The position numbers were made by a program, and so were the translations under genes. 60,250 nt of DNA from an uncultured Clostridia bacterium. Its GTDB lineage: Bacteria > Bacillota > Clostridia > Peptostreptococcales > Acidaminobacteraceae. A model generated the notes under the pieces. That model saw only the letters and a list, made by a program, of their open reading frames with translations, searched no databases and was not told the DNA's origin. This document shows, piece by piece, positions 1 to 9,579 of the stretch. How positions within the stretch are numbered: position 1 is the stretch's first letter; every line of letters begins with the position of its first letter. Where the stretch lies: positions 1 to 60,250 of the forward strand of contig CAKMJV010000043.1 of assembly GCA_927417275.1 (NCBI GenBank). Direction: 5' to 3'.

Positions 1-139
1 CTGGTTAGGCGCGGGTATGTTAGCATGTCTACAATGTATCAGAAAGTAAAGTTAGTTTAATGAACCGCCGTATACCGAACGGTACGTACGGTGGTGTGAG
101 AGGACGGAAATTGAAATAATCAATTTCCTCCTACTCGAT
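1..139 (+). mobile_element. Group II intron, 3' end (domains V and VI)
   Basis: The sequence around 67-106 reads as a domain V hairpin: GAACCGCCGTATACC pairs with GGTACGTACGGTGGT around a GAAC loop. It is followed by a domain VI hairpin (GGAAATTG...CAATTTCC, about 106-128) and a typical 3' intron end (CCTACTCGAT, about 130-139). This order and spacing is characteristic of bacterial group II introns. The window starts inside the element, so the reverse transcriptase and 5' domains lie upstream if they exist. The element is on the plus strand and ends inside the 3' end of the minus-strand YjbR-like gene. The exact last base (138-140) is uncertain. Confidence 0.8.
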
Positions 140-497
140 TAGGCTTCAAACTTTCTTTTTGCTTCTTTGTAAGAGCGTTATAGATTAAATCGTACGATTC
201 AGAAATCATCATCTTTAGAACGTCATCAGGAACAGTACCCTCTAAATAGATGGAATTCCAATGTGTTTTGTTTAGGTAATACCCTGGAATTACTTCGGGA
301 TACTTTTCCCTTAAAATCAAACCATTTTCAGGTTTTAATTTTAAGGAGAGTATTAATTTCCCTGATTTGTCGCCACCTTGCATGGCAAACATTTTACCAC
401 AAACCATAAATCGCGTTGCTGACCATTCGACCTTATAATCCATTTCTGTACCCAATAAAGATAGGCAATAGTTTTCAATCCAAGGATAATTATGCAT
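120..497 (-). CDS. MmcQ/YjbR family protein, C-terminus altered by intron
   Basis: A 125-residue protein recognised as the YjbR/MmcQ fold (a CyaY-like, DNA-binding-type fold of unclear cellular role). The family-typical block is YYLNKTHWNSIYLEGTVPDD, followed by a Ser-Tyr-Asp-Leu helix. The ATG at 497 (MHNYPW...) is chosen over an upstream ATG at 620 because GGAGGT lies 7-8 bases before it and family members begin here. The last codons (NRVGGN) and the TGA stop lie inside the group II intron end, so the native C-terminus has been replaced by a few intron-encoded residues. The fold should be intact. It is divergent from the lipoprotein gene at 635. Confidence 0.75.
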   Translation of the reverse strand: MHNYPWIENYCLSLLGTEMDYKVEWSATRFMVCGKMFAMQGGDKSGKLILSLKLKPENGLILREKYPEVIPGYYLNKTHWNSIYLEGTVPDDVLKMMISESYDLIYNALTKKQKESLKPNRVGGN

Positions 498-634
498 ATC
501 CACCTCCGAACGTATGTTTGTTTTTAGTATATCAAAAGAAACCCTTCTTGACAACTTTTCTGATAGGGTTATTTCAAAAAAAAGGGGTATCATTAAATCA
601 AGTGTAAGTGTAACTTTCAACCAAGGAGGTTAAA

Positions 635-1426
635 ATGAAAAGTAATAAGAAACTGTTCGGGATTTTACTCATTATTATTGTAGTTTTGGCAGGATGCTCT
701 GCTGAGAATAATGCGCCAGAGGCCACTACGATGCCACAAACAACGGCATCTCAAACGACAGAGTCGGAATCTGAGACTGTCACAGAGAATAAAACAGAAG
801 GTGATTCTGGTACTAAACTAACTGGCATGGCATTAATTGAGTCACTGGATTATAAAATGCCACCTAAAGTATACCTTAAAGGTACAACCACAGCAGAAGG
901 ACTCTCATTTAAGATGACGATGTATTTAGAAGGAGAAAGCATGCGTTATGAAACCTCGGGCCTTGAAGGGGATCAAGTGATGATATACGATGCTGAAAAA
1001 GGGATTACCTATGTGTATAACCTCAGTGAAGGCATGGGTTTTATGTATGTTGATGAAGAAGAAGGTGAAGCGGGCGAAACTCAAATGGATGAGAATTTGG
1101 GAATGGATGATAATCTTCCAGCCTTTGATGAAAATCCATTTGCTGAAATAGAAGATACCTTATTAAATGCTGAACTGACCACTTTTAATGGACATGAAGT
1201 GGTCTATTATGAAACACAAATTACATCCGTTGAAGGTGTATACTTAACCAAACAGTGGATTTCAACAGAATATTGGCACCCACTAAAGATAGAAACGACG
1301 ATAGATGGCGTGATCGTTAATACGTATGAAATAGACGAAATCAGCGATAAATATCCTGGTCCTGGAAAACCTTTTGAAGTGCCTGAAGACATAGAATTTT
1401 TAGATTTTGATAATATGTTTGGCTAA
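635..1426 (+). CDS. Secreted lipoprotein, DUF6612/LolA-like
   Basis: 263 residues. The N-terminus is a lipoprotein signal peptide with a hydrophobic core and lipobox LAGC, with the acylated Cys at about residue 21. A Thr/Ser/Glu-rich low-complexity linker (about 25-60) leads into a beta-rich domain that reads like the LolA/LppX-like outer-leaflet lipoprotein folds (repeated strands such as 'KMTMYLEGESMRYE' and 'HEVVYYETQIT'). Family assignment is by resemblance only. AAGGAGG is well placed before the ATG. It is a monocistronic unit closed by a bidirectional hairpin at 1446-1476. Substrate or partner is unknown. Confidence 0.7.
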   Translation: MKSNKKLFGILLIIIVVLAGCSAENNAPEATTMPQTTASQTTESESETVTENKTEGDSGTKLTGMALIESLDYKMPPKVYLKGTTTAEGLSFKMTMYLEGESMRYETSGLEGDQVMIYDAEKGITYVYNLSEGMGFMYVDEEEGEAGETQMDENLGMDDNLPAFDENPFAEIEDTLLNAELTTFNGHEVVYYETQITSVEGVYLTKQWISTEYWHPLKIETTIDGVIVNTYEIDEISDKYPGPGKPFEVPEDIEFLDFDNMFG

Positions 1427-1442
1427 ATATATTGAATAAAAC

Positions 1443-1479
1443 AAAACGCCCTTTATGGTAGGATCATAAAGGGCGTTTG
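1443..1479. terminator. Bidirectional terminator, lipoprotein/xylB
   Basis: Perfect 11-bp stem ACGCCCTTTAT (1446-1456) with ATAAAGGGCGT (1466-1476), A-rich on the left and T-rich on the right. It lies between two convergent genes and can serve both. Confidence 0.85.
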
Positions 1480-1490
1480 TCACTTCTACT

Positions 1491-2960
1491 CTAAAACCAA
1501 GTTTTTAACGTTTGGTAGAGTTCAGTATACCGCGTATGCAGTGCTTTATATCGGGCAACATGCTCAACACGGGGGAGTACGTGATGAGATGTTGAGATAA
1601 TTGATTCACAAGCGGATTCTACGGTGTCGAAATGACCGCATCCTACCGCTGCTAGGATGGCTGCGCCAAGTGCACCGCCTTGATCCGTATTTACTTTACA
1701 TACAGGTGCATCGAACACATCTGCAAGTAATTGTTGCCAGAAACTGCTTTTTGCACCGCCGCCGATCATGCGAATTTCTTCGATGGGCACTTGATTGGCT
1801 TTGAGTATATTTAATGAATCGTTAAGCCCAAAAGTGACGCCTTCTAAAATCGCACGGGTCATAGAACCACGCGTTGTTGCAGGTGTCATACCGACAAAGG
1901 TACCGCGTGCATTTGGATCGGCATATGGTGTTCGCTCACCTAATAAATAAGGCAAGAAAAATACATTTTGAGATCCAAGAGGTGCAAGTTCTGCCTCGGC
2001 CAGCAATATTTCCAGTGGTGTATCGGGATGAATGTTCTCAGCCCACCATTTAAGCGTACTGGCCGCAGAGAGCATAACGCCCATGGAGTGGTATTTACCA
2101 TTTGCATGACAGAATGCGTGAAGGCGCATTTCATCATCCACTTTAAAAGCATCATGTGCTGCAAATACCACACCAGATGTACCCAGTGTTACAGATATTA
2201 CACCAGCTTTAACCGTACCAGTACCAACGGCACCAGCGGCTTGATCGCCTGCGCCGCCTACTAGAACGACATCGCCTTCAAAACCCAGAAGTTCACAGAG
2301 ATACTCTGAAACCACACCTGTTACTTCATAAGAGTGATAGAGTTTCGGTAAGACATTCATATCAAGTCCAAGGAATTGACACATCTCTTTAGACCAACAT
2401 TTATTTTCTATATCTAATAAGAGCATACCTGATGCATCGGAATAATCCGTAGCATAAGCGCCGCTGAGTTTAAAGCGAATATAATCTTTTGGAAGTAAAA
2501 TATGCTGAATCTGCTTAAAAAGTTCAGGGTGATTGTTTTTGATCCAGAGAATCTTTGGTGCAGTAAAACCAGTGAGTGCTTGGTTTGCAACGGTATCTCT
2601 AAGTTTAGTGAGACCATAATCATTTGTGAGTGTTTCACATTCTTGATCAGTTCTCTGATCACACCACAACAGCGCAGGATGTAACACGTTATTTGATGCG
2701 TCCAGCGAGACGAGTCCGTGCATCTGTCCGCTAAAGCCGATGCCACGCACCTCAGCAGCGTTTATTTGTGGCTGTGCCAAAAGCGATTTAAGTGCATTTA
2801 GAGTACCATGCCACCAATCTTCTGGATTTTGCTCTGCCCAACCTTCTTTTGGGAAAAATAGGGGATAGGTTTCGCTTGCTTCCCCGATGATTTGGTTTTT
2901 TTCATCCATCGCAATAACTTTTACAGATGAAGTCCCTAAATCAATGCCTAAAAACAACAT
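1491..2960 (-). CDS. xylB: Xylulokinase
   Basis: 489 residues, the usual length of the FGGY-family xylulokinase, which phosphorylates D-xylulose to D-xylulose 5-phosphate in the cytoplasm. The N-terminal phosphate-binding loop GIDLGTSSVKV (residues 5-15), the GQMHGLV substrate-site block and the C-terminal MIGGGAKSSFWQQLLADV motif are all visible. The second FGGY domain is complete. AAGGAG precedes the ATG. It starts 12 bases after xylA, so the two form a xylA-xylB operon transcribed leftward and ending at the 1446-1476 hairpin. The nearby importer and AraC regulator support D-xylose rather than another pentose. Confidence 0.95.
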   Translation of the reverse strand: MLFLGIDLGTSSVKVIAMDEKNQIIGEASETYPLFFPKEGWAEQNPEDWWHGTLNALKSLLAQPQINAAEVRGIGFSGQMHGLVSLDASNNVLHPALLWCDQRTDQECETLTNDYGLTKLRDTVANQALTGFTAPKILWIKNNHPELFKQIQHILLPKDYIRFKLSGAYATDYSDASGMLLLDIENKCWSKEMCQFLGLDMNVLPKLYHSYEVTGVVSEYLCELLGFEGDVVLVGGAGDQAAGAVGTGTVKAGVISVTLGTSGVVFAAHDAFKVDDEMRLHAFCHANGKYHSMGVMLSAASTLKWWAENIHPDTPLEILLAEAELAPLGSQNVFFLPYLLGERTPYADPNARGTFVGMTPATTRGSMTRAILEGVTFGLNDSLNILKANQVPIEEIRMIGGGAKSSFWQQLLADVFDAPVCKVNTDQGGALGAAILAAVGCGHFDTVESACESIISTSHHVLPRVEHVARYKALHTRYTELYQTLKTWF

Positions 2961-2972
2961 AGAATCTCCTTT

Positions 2973-4286
2973 TTAAACGTTATAAATGACGTCGTTTACC
3001 ACCGTTTCAAGCCATTCTTGCTTTGCAGATTTGTTTACGATTTGGTCGTTATCCATAGCATATGCAGTAAGCTCATCGAAGCCAACAGTGCCGTCTAAGA
3101 TGGATTTGCCGATGCCTGATTGATAACTGGCATATCTGTTTTTGATGAACGTATCGACGCGACCGTCTTCGACGAGTGCTGCAGCAGCAAGTAAGCCCTT
3201 TGCAAAGGTATCCATACCAGAAATATAACCGATGAATAAATCTTCAAGTTCAAAAGAACCTCTTCTGAGTTTAGAGTCGAAGTTTAAACCACCTGGAGCG
3301 ATGCCGCCATTTTTAAGCACTTCAACCATACAGTATGTTGCGTTATAGATGTTTGTAGGGAATTGATCGGTATCCCACCCGAGGTGATCGTCGCCTTGGT
3401 TGGCATCGATGCTGCCCAGTGCGTTATTAATTCGAGACACTTGAAGTTCGTGCTCAAACGTATGGCCTGCAAGCGTCGCATGGTTTGCTTCTATGTTGAG
3501 TTTGAAATGATCTTGTAAGTTGTATTTTCTTAGGAAGCCAAGTACAGTGGCTGCATCAAAGTCGTATTGGTGTTTTGTAGGCTCTTTTGGTTTTGGTTCA
3601 ATGAGTAACTGGCCAGTGAATCCGATTTTCTCTTTGTAATCAACAGCCATTTGTAAAAAACGTGCATAGTTGTCGTTTTCAAGTGCCATGTCCGTGTTAA
3701 GTAGGCTTTCATACCCTTCTCTACCACCCCAGAATACATAGTTCTCACCACCGAGTTTCAAAGTGATATCCATGGCTTTTTTAACTTGTGCAGCTGCAAA
3801 AGCAAATACATCTGCATTACATGAAGTAGCAGCGCCGTGTACAAATCGAGGATGCGAGAACGCATTGGTTGTGCCCCATAGTAATTTAATGCCCGTTTGT
3901 TTCATAAGCGCTTCGATATGCGCTACAATTGCGTCGAGGTTTTCAAATTTTTCTTTAAGAGAATTGCCTTCTGGCGCGATGTCCAAATCGTGGAAGCAAA
4001 AATACTCGATACCGAGTTTTTCCATGAGTTCAAATGCAGCACTTGCACGTGCTTTTGCCAGTGCCAAACCATCGAGTTCATCCCAAGGTCTTTCAAAAGT
4101 TGCTTGACCGAACATGTCTGCGCCGCCACCTGTTAGCGTATGCCAGTAACTGAGTGCAAATCTAAAGTGATCTTTCATTTTTTTGCCAAGTACCAACGCT
4201 TCTGCGTCATAATATTTAAATGCCAATGGATTTTTAGAATGTCTGCCCTCAAAGGCAATTTTGTTAATTGAATTAAAATAAGCCAT
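2973..4286 (-). CDS. xylA: Xylose isomerase
   Basis: 437 residues, the length of class II xylose isomerases, converting D-xylose to D-xylulose with two divalent metals. Catalytic block [12 protein letters not shown] contains His99 and Asp102. Further family blocks are [10 protein letters not shown], the metal-ligand region [16 protein letters not shown], and [18 protein letters not shown]. The start ATG has GGAGG seven bases upstream. It is the first gene of the xylA-xylB operon. The 108-base gap to the AraC gene upstream must hold its promoter, but no convincing -35/-10 pair or cre site was recognised there. Confidence 0.97.
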   Translation of the reverse strand: MAYFNSINKIAFEGRHSKNPLAFKYYDAEALVLGKKMKDHFRFALSYWHTLTGGGADMFGQATFERPWDELDGLALAKARASAAFELMEKLGIEYFCFHDLDIAPEGNSLKEKFENLDAIVAHIEALMKQTGIKLLWGTTNAFSHPRFVHGAATSCNADVFAFAAAQVKKAMDITLKLGGENYVFWGGREGYESLLNTDMALENDNYARFLQMAVDYKEKIGFTGQLLIEPKPKEPTKHQYDFDAATVLGFLRKYNLQDHFKLNIEANHATLAGHTFEHELQVSRINNALGSIDANQGDDHLGWDTDQFPTNIYNATYCMVEVLKNGGIAPGGLNFDSKLRRGSFELEDLFIGYISGMDTFAKGLLAAAALVEDGRVDTFIKNRYASYQSGIGKSILDGTVGFDELTAYAMDNDQIVNKSAKQEWLETVVNDVIYNV

Positions 4287-4394
4287 AATATCCTCCTAAA
4301 ATAGTGTTGTCACGTTACTGACTACAGTCTATAGGAATATCATGGCTTTTTCATTGACAGATTTGTTCAAAAACTATGACGATGTTGCGATATT

Positions 4395-5324
4395 TTAATT
4401 ATCTGTACATAACAACAAATCCATAGCAACTTGCGCATCATTTATGTCAAAAGGCAAATGAACCGTACCGATAGGCGCTGCAGGCATGGGGAGCGCAGCA
4501 GTCCTTGCACGATTTCTTAAAACGCTTGCTGAACAATGATGGTGCATCTGAATCATTTGATTTAGATACTTTTGGTCAGAAAAACCTGCCCGTTCAGAAA
4601 TTTCTAGAACGCTCATTTTGGTGGTGTAGAGGAGCTGGATGGCCTTGGTCATGCGCACAGTGTTTAAATACGTTTGAAAACTAATCCCCAGTGTTTGCTT
4701 TACGGAGTGAGAAAGGTGATATTTGCTAATGTGCATTTGATCCGCAAGGGTTTCAAGTTTAATCGGGGTCTCATAGTGCGTCTCAACGTATTCGATCAAT
4801 GTAAGAATGCGCTTAAACGCTTCATCTTTTGCTTTGGGCAAATGATGTTTAGATACCACATAGGATAAGCGTTCTAAAAGCATGCCTATTAATTGGTAAA
4901 GGGTGCCCAAACGTTTATAATTTGCAGACAAAGCACCGTCGATGCTTTGTTTATATAAGGTTACCATAAGTGGTGACAGCCATGAACTTTCATTATTAAG
5001 ACGACGTGCATCGAAGTGCAGTTGCGACAAGTCGATGGCATTTTGCTCAAACGCCTGAGATGCGATTTGTATGATGAGCAGGAGATTGGCGCGGCCAAAT
5101 GCATCAGAGAGGTTAGCGATACTGTGAATCTCATAGGGATTAATAAGGAGTATATCCCCCTTTTTATACGTTTCCACTGCACTGCCGATATGGATTTGGA
5201 TGCTACCGCTTAAAACCTGGATGATTTCAAGGTCTTTATGAAAATGATGCGTACGATGCCCGATACTCACAACAAAGAGTTTATACGGATGTCCATCTAT
5301 ATGCTCAATGGTTTCAAATTCCAT
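4395..5324 (-). CDS. AraC-family regulator of the xylose genes
   Basis: 309 residues from the ATG at 5324, which has AAGGAGG just upstream; an in-frame ATG at 5372 lacks one. An N-terminal cupin-like sensor domain (with HRTHHFHKDLEIIQVLSGS and GDILLINPYEIHSI) is followed by a two-helix-turn-helix AraC DNA-binding domain (about 185-285, with LADQMHISKYHLSHSVKQTLG and ISERAGFSDQKYLNQM). It lies immediately upstream of xylA on the same strand and divergent from the sensor operon, so it probably regulates xylAB. The inducer is inferred (xylose). The final 35 residues run past the usual HTH end and are not conserved-looking. Confidence 0.85.
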   Translation of the reverse strand: MEFETIEHIDGHPYKLFVVSIGHRTHHFHKDLEIIQVLSGSIQIHIGSAVETYKKGDILLINPYEIHSIANLSDAFGRANLLLIIQIASQAFEQNAIDLSQLHFDARRLNNESSWLSPLMVTLYKQSIDGALSANYKRLGTLYQLIGMLLERLSYVVSKHHLPKAKDEAFKRILTLIEYVETHYETPIKLETLADQMHISKYHLSHSVKQTLGISFQTYLNTVRMTKAIQLLYTTKMSVLEISERAGFSDQKYLNQMIQMHHHCSASVLRNRARTAALPMPAAPIGTVHLPFDINDAQVAMDLLLCTDN

Positions 5325-5416
5325 ATCTGTGCCTCCTTTGCATTTTCTTCCTTTTATTCTACCATAGCGCAAGTGGGTTATAAAGTACGACTATTTTAAT
5401 CTGAATATTGTGCTAA

Positions 5417-5444
5417 TTGAGGTTTGGTGTTTATGCGGTATAAT
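5417..5444 (+). promoter_or_regulatory. Promoter of the binding protein-kinase-regulator operon
   Basis: TTGAGG (5417-5422), a 16-base spacer and a perfect TATAAT (5439-5444), about 35 bases before the TTG start at 5480. Confidence 0.6.
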
Positions 5445-5479
5445 AGAGGTGAAGTTTCAAGTAATAGGGGGGCGAGTAA

Positions 5480-6496
5480 TTGGAATCTCAAAAAAGACAG
5501 GCTTTTAAACTGAAATTGATTCATGGGATGATTTTATGTACTAGCATAATTTTAGGGGTCACATTCATTCTGTCCATCTATTTTTCTGCGCAGATTGGTG
5601 CTGCTAATGGATCGAGTAATCCATTGAAGGGCTTGAAGGGTCATTATTCAGCACTGTTAATAGGTAATGAATCAAATTTTAACGCAGCATTAAAAGAAGG
5701 CATGGTCCAAGAAGCGGGTAACAGTGAAATTGCGCTTGAGTTTCATATGGTAAACGATGTTGACCAAGCAACTGAAATTATAGAAATGCTCGTCCGAGCA
5801 GGTGTGGATGGTATTATCACTCAAGGGATTAACAATCCTGCATTTTTGACGGCTTTAAGATCAGTTACTCAAGATAAAATTCCACTGGTGCTTTTATACA
5901 CGGATTTATCAACGGCAGAACGCGATGCGTTTGTAGGCATAAATCCATTTGAAATGGGCAATACCGTAGCCAAACTCCTCGTACAAGCAAAGCCCGAATC
6001 GGGGCAAATCGTTTTTATTTCTCAAAGTTCCAGTGAGGTAAGTGAAAATCCTACGAGTAAAATGCATGTTTTGGGTTTTTTAGATGGACTTGAAGGTTAT
6101 ATAAACCCGGAGAAAGTGTTGATGAAAACATCTCAACCCACTTTACTTAGTGCAGAAGGGTTGGTATCTGAGCTTTTTATTGACAATCAAGACATAACAG
6201 CGGTGGTGTGTACCAACGAAACAGATACCATCGGCGTCGCACAAGTGGTTATCGATTTAAACAGAGTGGGAAAAACCACCATTATTGGTACGGGATTCAC
6301 ACAGGAGATCGCGGATTATATCGATAAGGGAATCGTATATGGTACGATTTATAGAAATCCTATTTATATGGGGAAAAACGTTATACTAACGCTTACAAAT
6401 CTAGAAAACGCTGATCCCCATGTTGAGATGCCTATAGAAGTCATCACAAAAGAGAACATCGACCTCTATCGTTATTTGATTGGAGGGAAGCCATGA
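5480..6496 (+). CDS. Membrane-anchored sugar-binding sensor protein (XylFII-like)
   Basis: 338 residues starting at TTG, preceded by AGGGGGGCG. One N-terminal membrane segment (about 14-36) anchors an extracellular type I periplasmic-binding-protein domain of the ribose/xylose class (DUF/Peripla_BP_4 type; GVDGIITQGINNPAF and IPLVLLYTDLS blocks). There is no lipobox, and its stop overlaps the histidine kinase start by 4 bases (ATGA). In Clostridium beijerinckii a membrane-associated binding protein XylFII presents xylose to the kinase LytS, which works with YesN; this gene order matches that arrangement. Ligand is inferred from context; divergence from the importer SBPs is visible. Confidence 0.8.
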   Translation: MESQKRQAFKLKLIHGMILCTSIILGVTFILSIYFSAQIGAANGSSNPLKGLKGHYSALLIGNESNFNAALKEGMVQEAGNSEIALEFHMVNDVDQATEIIEMLVRAGVDGIITQGINNPAFLTALRSVTQDKIPLVLLYTDLSTAERDAFVGINPFEMGNTVAKLLVQAKPESGQIVFISQSSSEVSENPTSKMHVLGFLDGLEGYINPEKVLMKTSQPTLLSAEGLVSELFIDNQDITAVVCTNETDTIGVAQVVIDLNRVGKTTIIGTGFTQEIADYIDKGIVYGTIYRNPIYMGKNVILTLTNLENADPHVEMPIEVITKENIDLYRYLIGGKP

Positions 6497-7986
6497 AGCT
6501 CAACAGTATCCGAAAAAAGATGATGTTTTATTTTATCACCATGACGTTGATGATCGGCTTAATTAGCCTCTATGTCTCTCAAAATTCAAAAATGCTCCTT
6601 GAAGAAATTGATGAAATGTTCGACACCACCATTGTCCTAAGTGATATTGAAAATAAATTAGACTTTACGCATGCCTCCTTGACGCAGTACATTAAGACGA
6701 AGTCATCGGATGCGCTGAACACGTATATAGAAACCAGTGAAAATCTGGCTTCAAGTACGGAAATTCTCTTAAAACAGTACGATGGGGATAAGGGGATGCT
6801 TTCGGTTGAAAATGTACGCAATCTCGTATTAAGGTACAACCAGTATTCTGCTGAGGCTGTGGTTGCAAAACGTGGCAGAGATGTGGAGGGGTGTAAAGAT
6901 GCGTATCAATCGGCAGAAGAAGTGCTAACGAACATCAGAGATCTGATCGAAAACCTTAAACTGATCCAACTCGAGAACAACGTGGTTTTATATAATAGCC
7001 TAAATGCAAATGGTCAAAAAGTACAAGTGATTAACATGGTGATGATTATCGACCTCATCGTTTTAACGATTATGTTGGTATTAAATGTGACGTATCGCAT
7101 GACGACGCCTATTATTCGTCTGGCGCATTCGGCAAATGAAATTGCCAGTGGTCATTTTGAAGGGGAAGAAGTCATCGTCAGTGACGAAGATGAGATTCAG
7201 ATGATGGCCAAGGCATTTAATAAAATGCGCATAAGTATTCGCGTTTTTATAGAAGAACTTAAGCGCACCAATGAGATGGAATCCCAGCTGTATGAGAAGG
7301 AACTCCAAACCGTTAAGATGCAAACGCTACTAAATAAAGCGGAACTCCGTTCGCTACAATCTCAAATCAACCCACATTTTCTCTTTAACTCACTGAATGC
7401 GGGGGTACAACTTGCGATGATGGAGGATGCGCATGGCACTTTGGAGTTTTTAGAAAACATGTCAGCCATCTTTAGATACAACATTCGGCCGCTGGATAAA
7501 ATGGTAACGGTTGAAGAAGAACTGAGCAGCATAAAAGCGTACGCTGAAATGATGAAAGTGCGCTTTGGTGAAAAACTCACGTTTGAACTTACGGTTTCTG
7601 AGGCCGTGCATGCTGTTCCGATGATGCCACTGATTTTACAACCCATCGTTGAAAATGCGTTTATTCACGGCGTTGGAAAAAATGAAAATGGGGGCTCGGT
7701 GACTGTAAAAGCATGGCATGAAGGTAATAAATGCTTTTTCCTAGTGAAGGACAATGGCATCGGCATGACACCGACTCAAATCAACCGCATCTTAAATGAA
7801 AATACCGAACATGTTTTGCCGAAAAAAAGCCATTCATCGGGAATTGGCGCAGGCAATGTGCTACAACGCCTTAAACTTGCTTATGGGCATGAAGCGTTTA
7901 TGCAGATCGAAAGTACCATCGGCATAGGCACAGAAATAACCATCGCAATTCCATGGAACCGTACGGGGGAGGATATGTATGTATAA
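6493..7986 (+). CDS. YesM/LytS-type sensor histidine kinase
   Basis: 497 residues. Membrane segments lie at about 11-30 and 178-198, with an extracellular helical domain between them. A HAMP linker (about 200-255) and coiled coil lead to a His_kinase domain with INPHFLFNSLN (His295 the likely phosphate acceptor) and a HATPase_c domain with the N-box PIVENAFIHGV and DNGIGM and SGIGAGNVLQRL G-boxes. It should autophosphorylate and signal to the regulator at 7979, with which it overlaps by 8 bases. The anchored binding protein just upstream is the probable ligand-sensing partner. Complete, with no missing catalytic boxes. Confidence 0.92.
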   Translation: MKLNSIRKKMMFYFITMTLMIGLISLYVSQNSKMLLEEIDEMFDTTIVLSDIENKLDFTHASLTQYIKTKSSDALNTYIETSENLASSTEILLKQYDGDKGMLSVENVRNLVLRYNQYSAEAVVAKRGRDVEGCKDAYQSAEEVLTNIRDLIENLKLIQLENNVVLYNSLNANGQKVQVINMVMIIDLIVLTIMLVLNVTYRMTTPIIRLAHSANEIASGHFEGEEVIVSDEDEIQMMAKAFNKMRISIRVFIEELKRTNEMESQLYEKELQTVKMQTLLNKAELRSLQSQINPHFLFNSLNAGVQLAMMEDAHGTLEFLENMSAIFRYNIRPLDKMVTVEEELSSIKAYAEMMKVRFGEKLTFELTVSEAVHAVPMMPLILQPIVENAFIHGVGKNENGGSVTVKAWHEGNKCFFLVKDNGIGMTPTQINRILNENTEHVLPKKSHSSGIGAGNVLQRLKLAYGHEAFMQIESTIGIGTEITIAIPWNRTGEDMYV

Positions 7987-9559
7987 AGTTTTGGTTGTGG
8001 ATGATGAACAAATCGTATGTGATGCCGTTCGGTTTATTATTTCAAAACGCGAGGATGAATTGGTGGTTTGTGGATCTGCCAGTAGTGGCAGAGAAGCCAT
8101 AGAAATGGCGAAAAGTTTGATGCCGGACATCATCATTATGGACATACGAATGCCTGGTATAAATGGCATTGATGCGATTAAAGAGATTAAGCATGTCTAT
8201 CCAGACATGAAATTTATCATTATCTCTGCTTATGAGCAGTTTGAATTTGCCAAGCAAGCGGTTCAGTTGGGGGTGAAGGAGTATATTTTAAAACCCATAA
8301 ACCGCATGAAACTCAATCAAATACTCGATCAATTGATCGATGAATTAGAGGGTGAACAGGAGCAAAAAGCGCGTGATCTTGAAACCATGGAGCGCCTTTA
8401 CAACATGCTACCCTTTCTCGAGACGGGTTTTATCTACTCGATCTTGACCAACAGTGAAGCGCTGGGTGACATGAAAAAGGTGATTCACTTATTAGATGTA
8501 TCCTGTGATTACGGCTATTTGATGGTGTTTCAATTTCACATGCGTGATGTACATCAACACATGGACGTATTTAATACACACTTAAATTTACATGAGAAGT
8601 CGGATTTGATAAGGGAAATCATCAAGTATAAATGCAATGCCATCGTAGGGCCACTGATGATCAACAAAATGGTTATTTTTATACCGTGTAAAGGGGGAAA
8701 TAACGATTATGATGGACGCGTTGAGGCGATGACCCTTGCTGAATGTCTGCAGGTAAAAATCGAAGAAGCACTGAATATTAACTGTTCCATCGGTGTGAGT
8801 GGTGTAGTGGGTCTAACGGAACTCTATTATGCATATGGTCAAGCAAATAAAGCCGTATGCAAAACCACTGGCAGTGAAATTTTTCATATCGCGGATTTAT
8901 ACGAAGACCATGAGTGGTCTAGACAAAAATTGAAGCTACAAAATCAATTGATGGAAGCATTGACCCAAGGACGTCTTGAGAAAGCGCTTAAGTACTTTGA
9001 CGCCATTTATACGCAAATCGGACAGCAGAAGGACAGCGTTTTTGAACTGGTGGTCTTGATATTTAGAATAGCGCATGATGAACATGTTGAAGAAAACGAA
9101 CTTTTAGACTTTTCTTCTTATCTGGATGAGTTAAGTGCCCTGGATTTAAAAAGAGATTGGTATCAGTGGATTGTGGCGCGGATGAAGTATATCGCCGTTC
9201 AAATACAAGAAAAGAAAGATCAAAAATGCAGCGTCATCGTCGAACGGACCAAAGCGCTCTTAAAAGCCCACTATACGGAGGAGTTAACACTTGAAGGGGT
9301 TGCGCGGACACAAAATATTAGTCCGCAGTATTTAAGCAAACTGTTTAAAGAAGAGACCAGCTATACCTTTGTTGAGTATTTGACACGCTTGCGGATCGAG
9401 TTTGCGCAGCATTTAATGGTAGAATCGGATTTATCGATTAAAGAGATCTGTTACAGTGTCGGCTACAGCGATCCTAATTATTTTAGCAGGTTATTCAGAA
9501 AACAAACAGGATTGATGCCAAAATCATTTATTGGTCAATTTAGAACGAATAAGACTTGA
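7979..9559 (+). CDS. YesN-type response regulator, AraC output
   Basis: 526 residues. The N-terminal receiver has the acidic pocket VVDDE (Asp8, Asp9), phospho-acceptor Asp55 in IIIMDIRMPG, and the conserved Lys in YILKPINR. A long middle domain (about 130-400) of the YesN type follows. The C-terminus is an AraC-type double HTH (about 420-520: GVARTQNISPQYLSKLFKEET and ICYSVGYSDPNYFSRLFRKQTG). It overlaps the kinase gene by 8 bases, so translation is coupled. The probable target is the importer promoter at about 10713-10741, whose -35 is poor, as expected for an activated promoter (inference). Confidence 0.92.
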   Translation: MYKVLVVDDEQIVCDAVRFIISKREDELVVCGSASSGREAIEMAKSLMPDIIIMDIRMPGINGIDAIKEIKHVYPDMKFIIISAYEQFEFAKQAVQLGVKEYILKPINRMKLNQILDQLIDELEGEQEQKARDLETMERLYNMLPFLETGFIYSILTNSEALGDMKKVIHLLDVSCDYGYLMVFQFHMRDVHQHMDVFNTHLNLHEKSDLIREIIKYKCNAIVGPLMINKMVIFIPCKGGNNDYDGRVEAMTLAECLQVKIEEALNINCSIGVSGVVGLTELYYAYGQANKAVCKTTGSEIFHIADLYEDHEWSRQKLKLQNQLMEALTQGRLEKALKYFDAIYTQIGQQKDSVFELVVLIFRIAHDEHVEENELLDFSSYLDELSALDLKRDWYQWIVARMKYIAVQIQEKKDQKCSVIVERTKALLKAHYTEELTLEGVARTQNISPQYLSKLFKEETSYTFVEYLTRLRIEFAQHLMVESDLSIKEICYSVGYSDPNYFSRLFRKQTGLMPKSFIGQFRTNKT

Positions 9560-9579
9560 GAAGAATGCGGGGGGACCAC

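Noticed and set aside
4287..4394. cre or AraC operator ahead of xylA
   Set aside because: No convincing consensus match was seen, so none is claimed.
5300..5372. Longer start of the AraC regulator at 5372
   Set aside because: No ribosome site there; AAGGAGG lies directly before the ATG at 5324.
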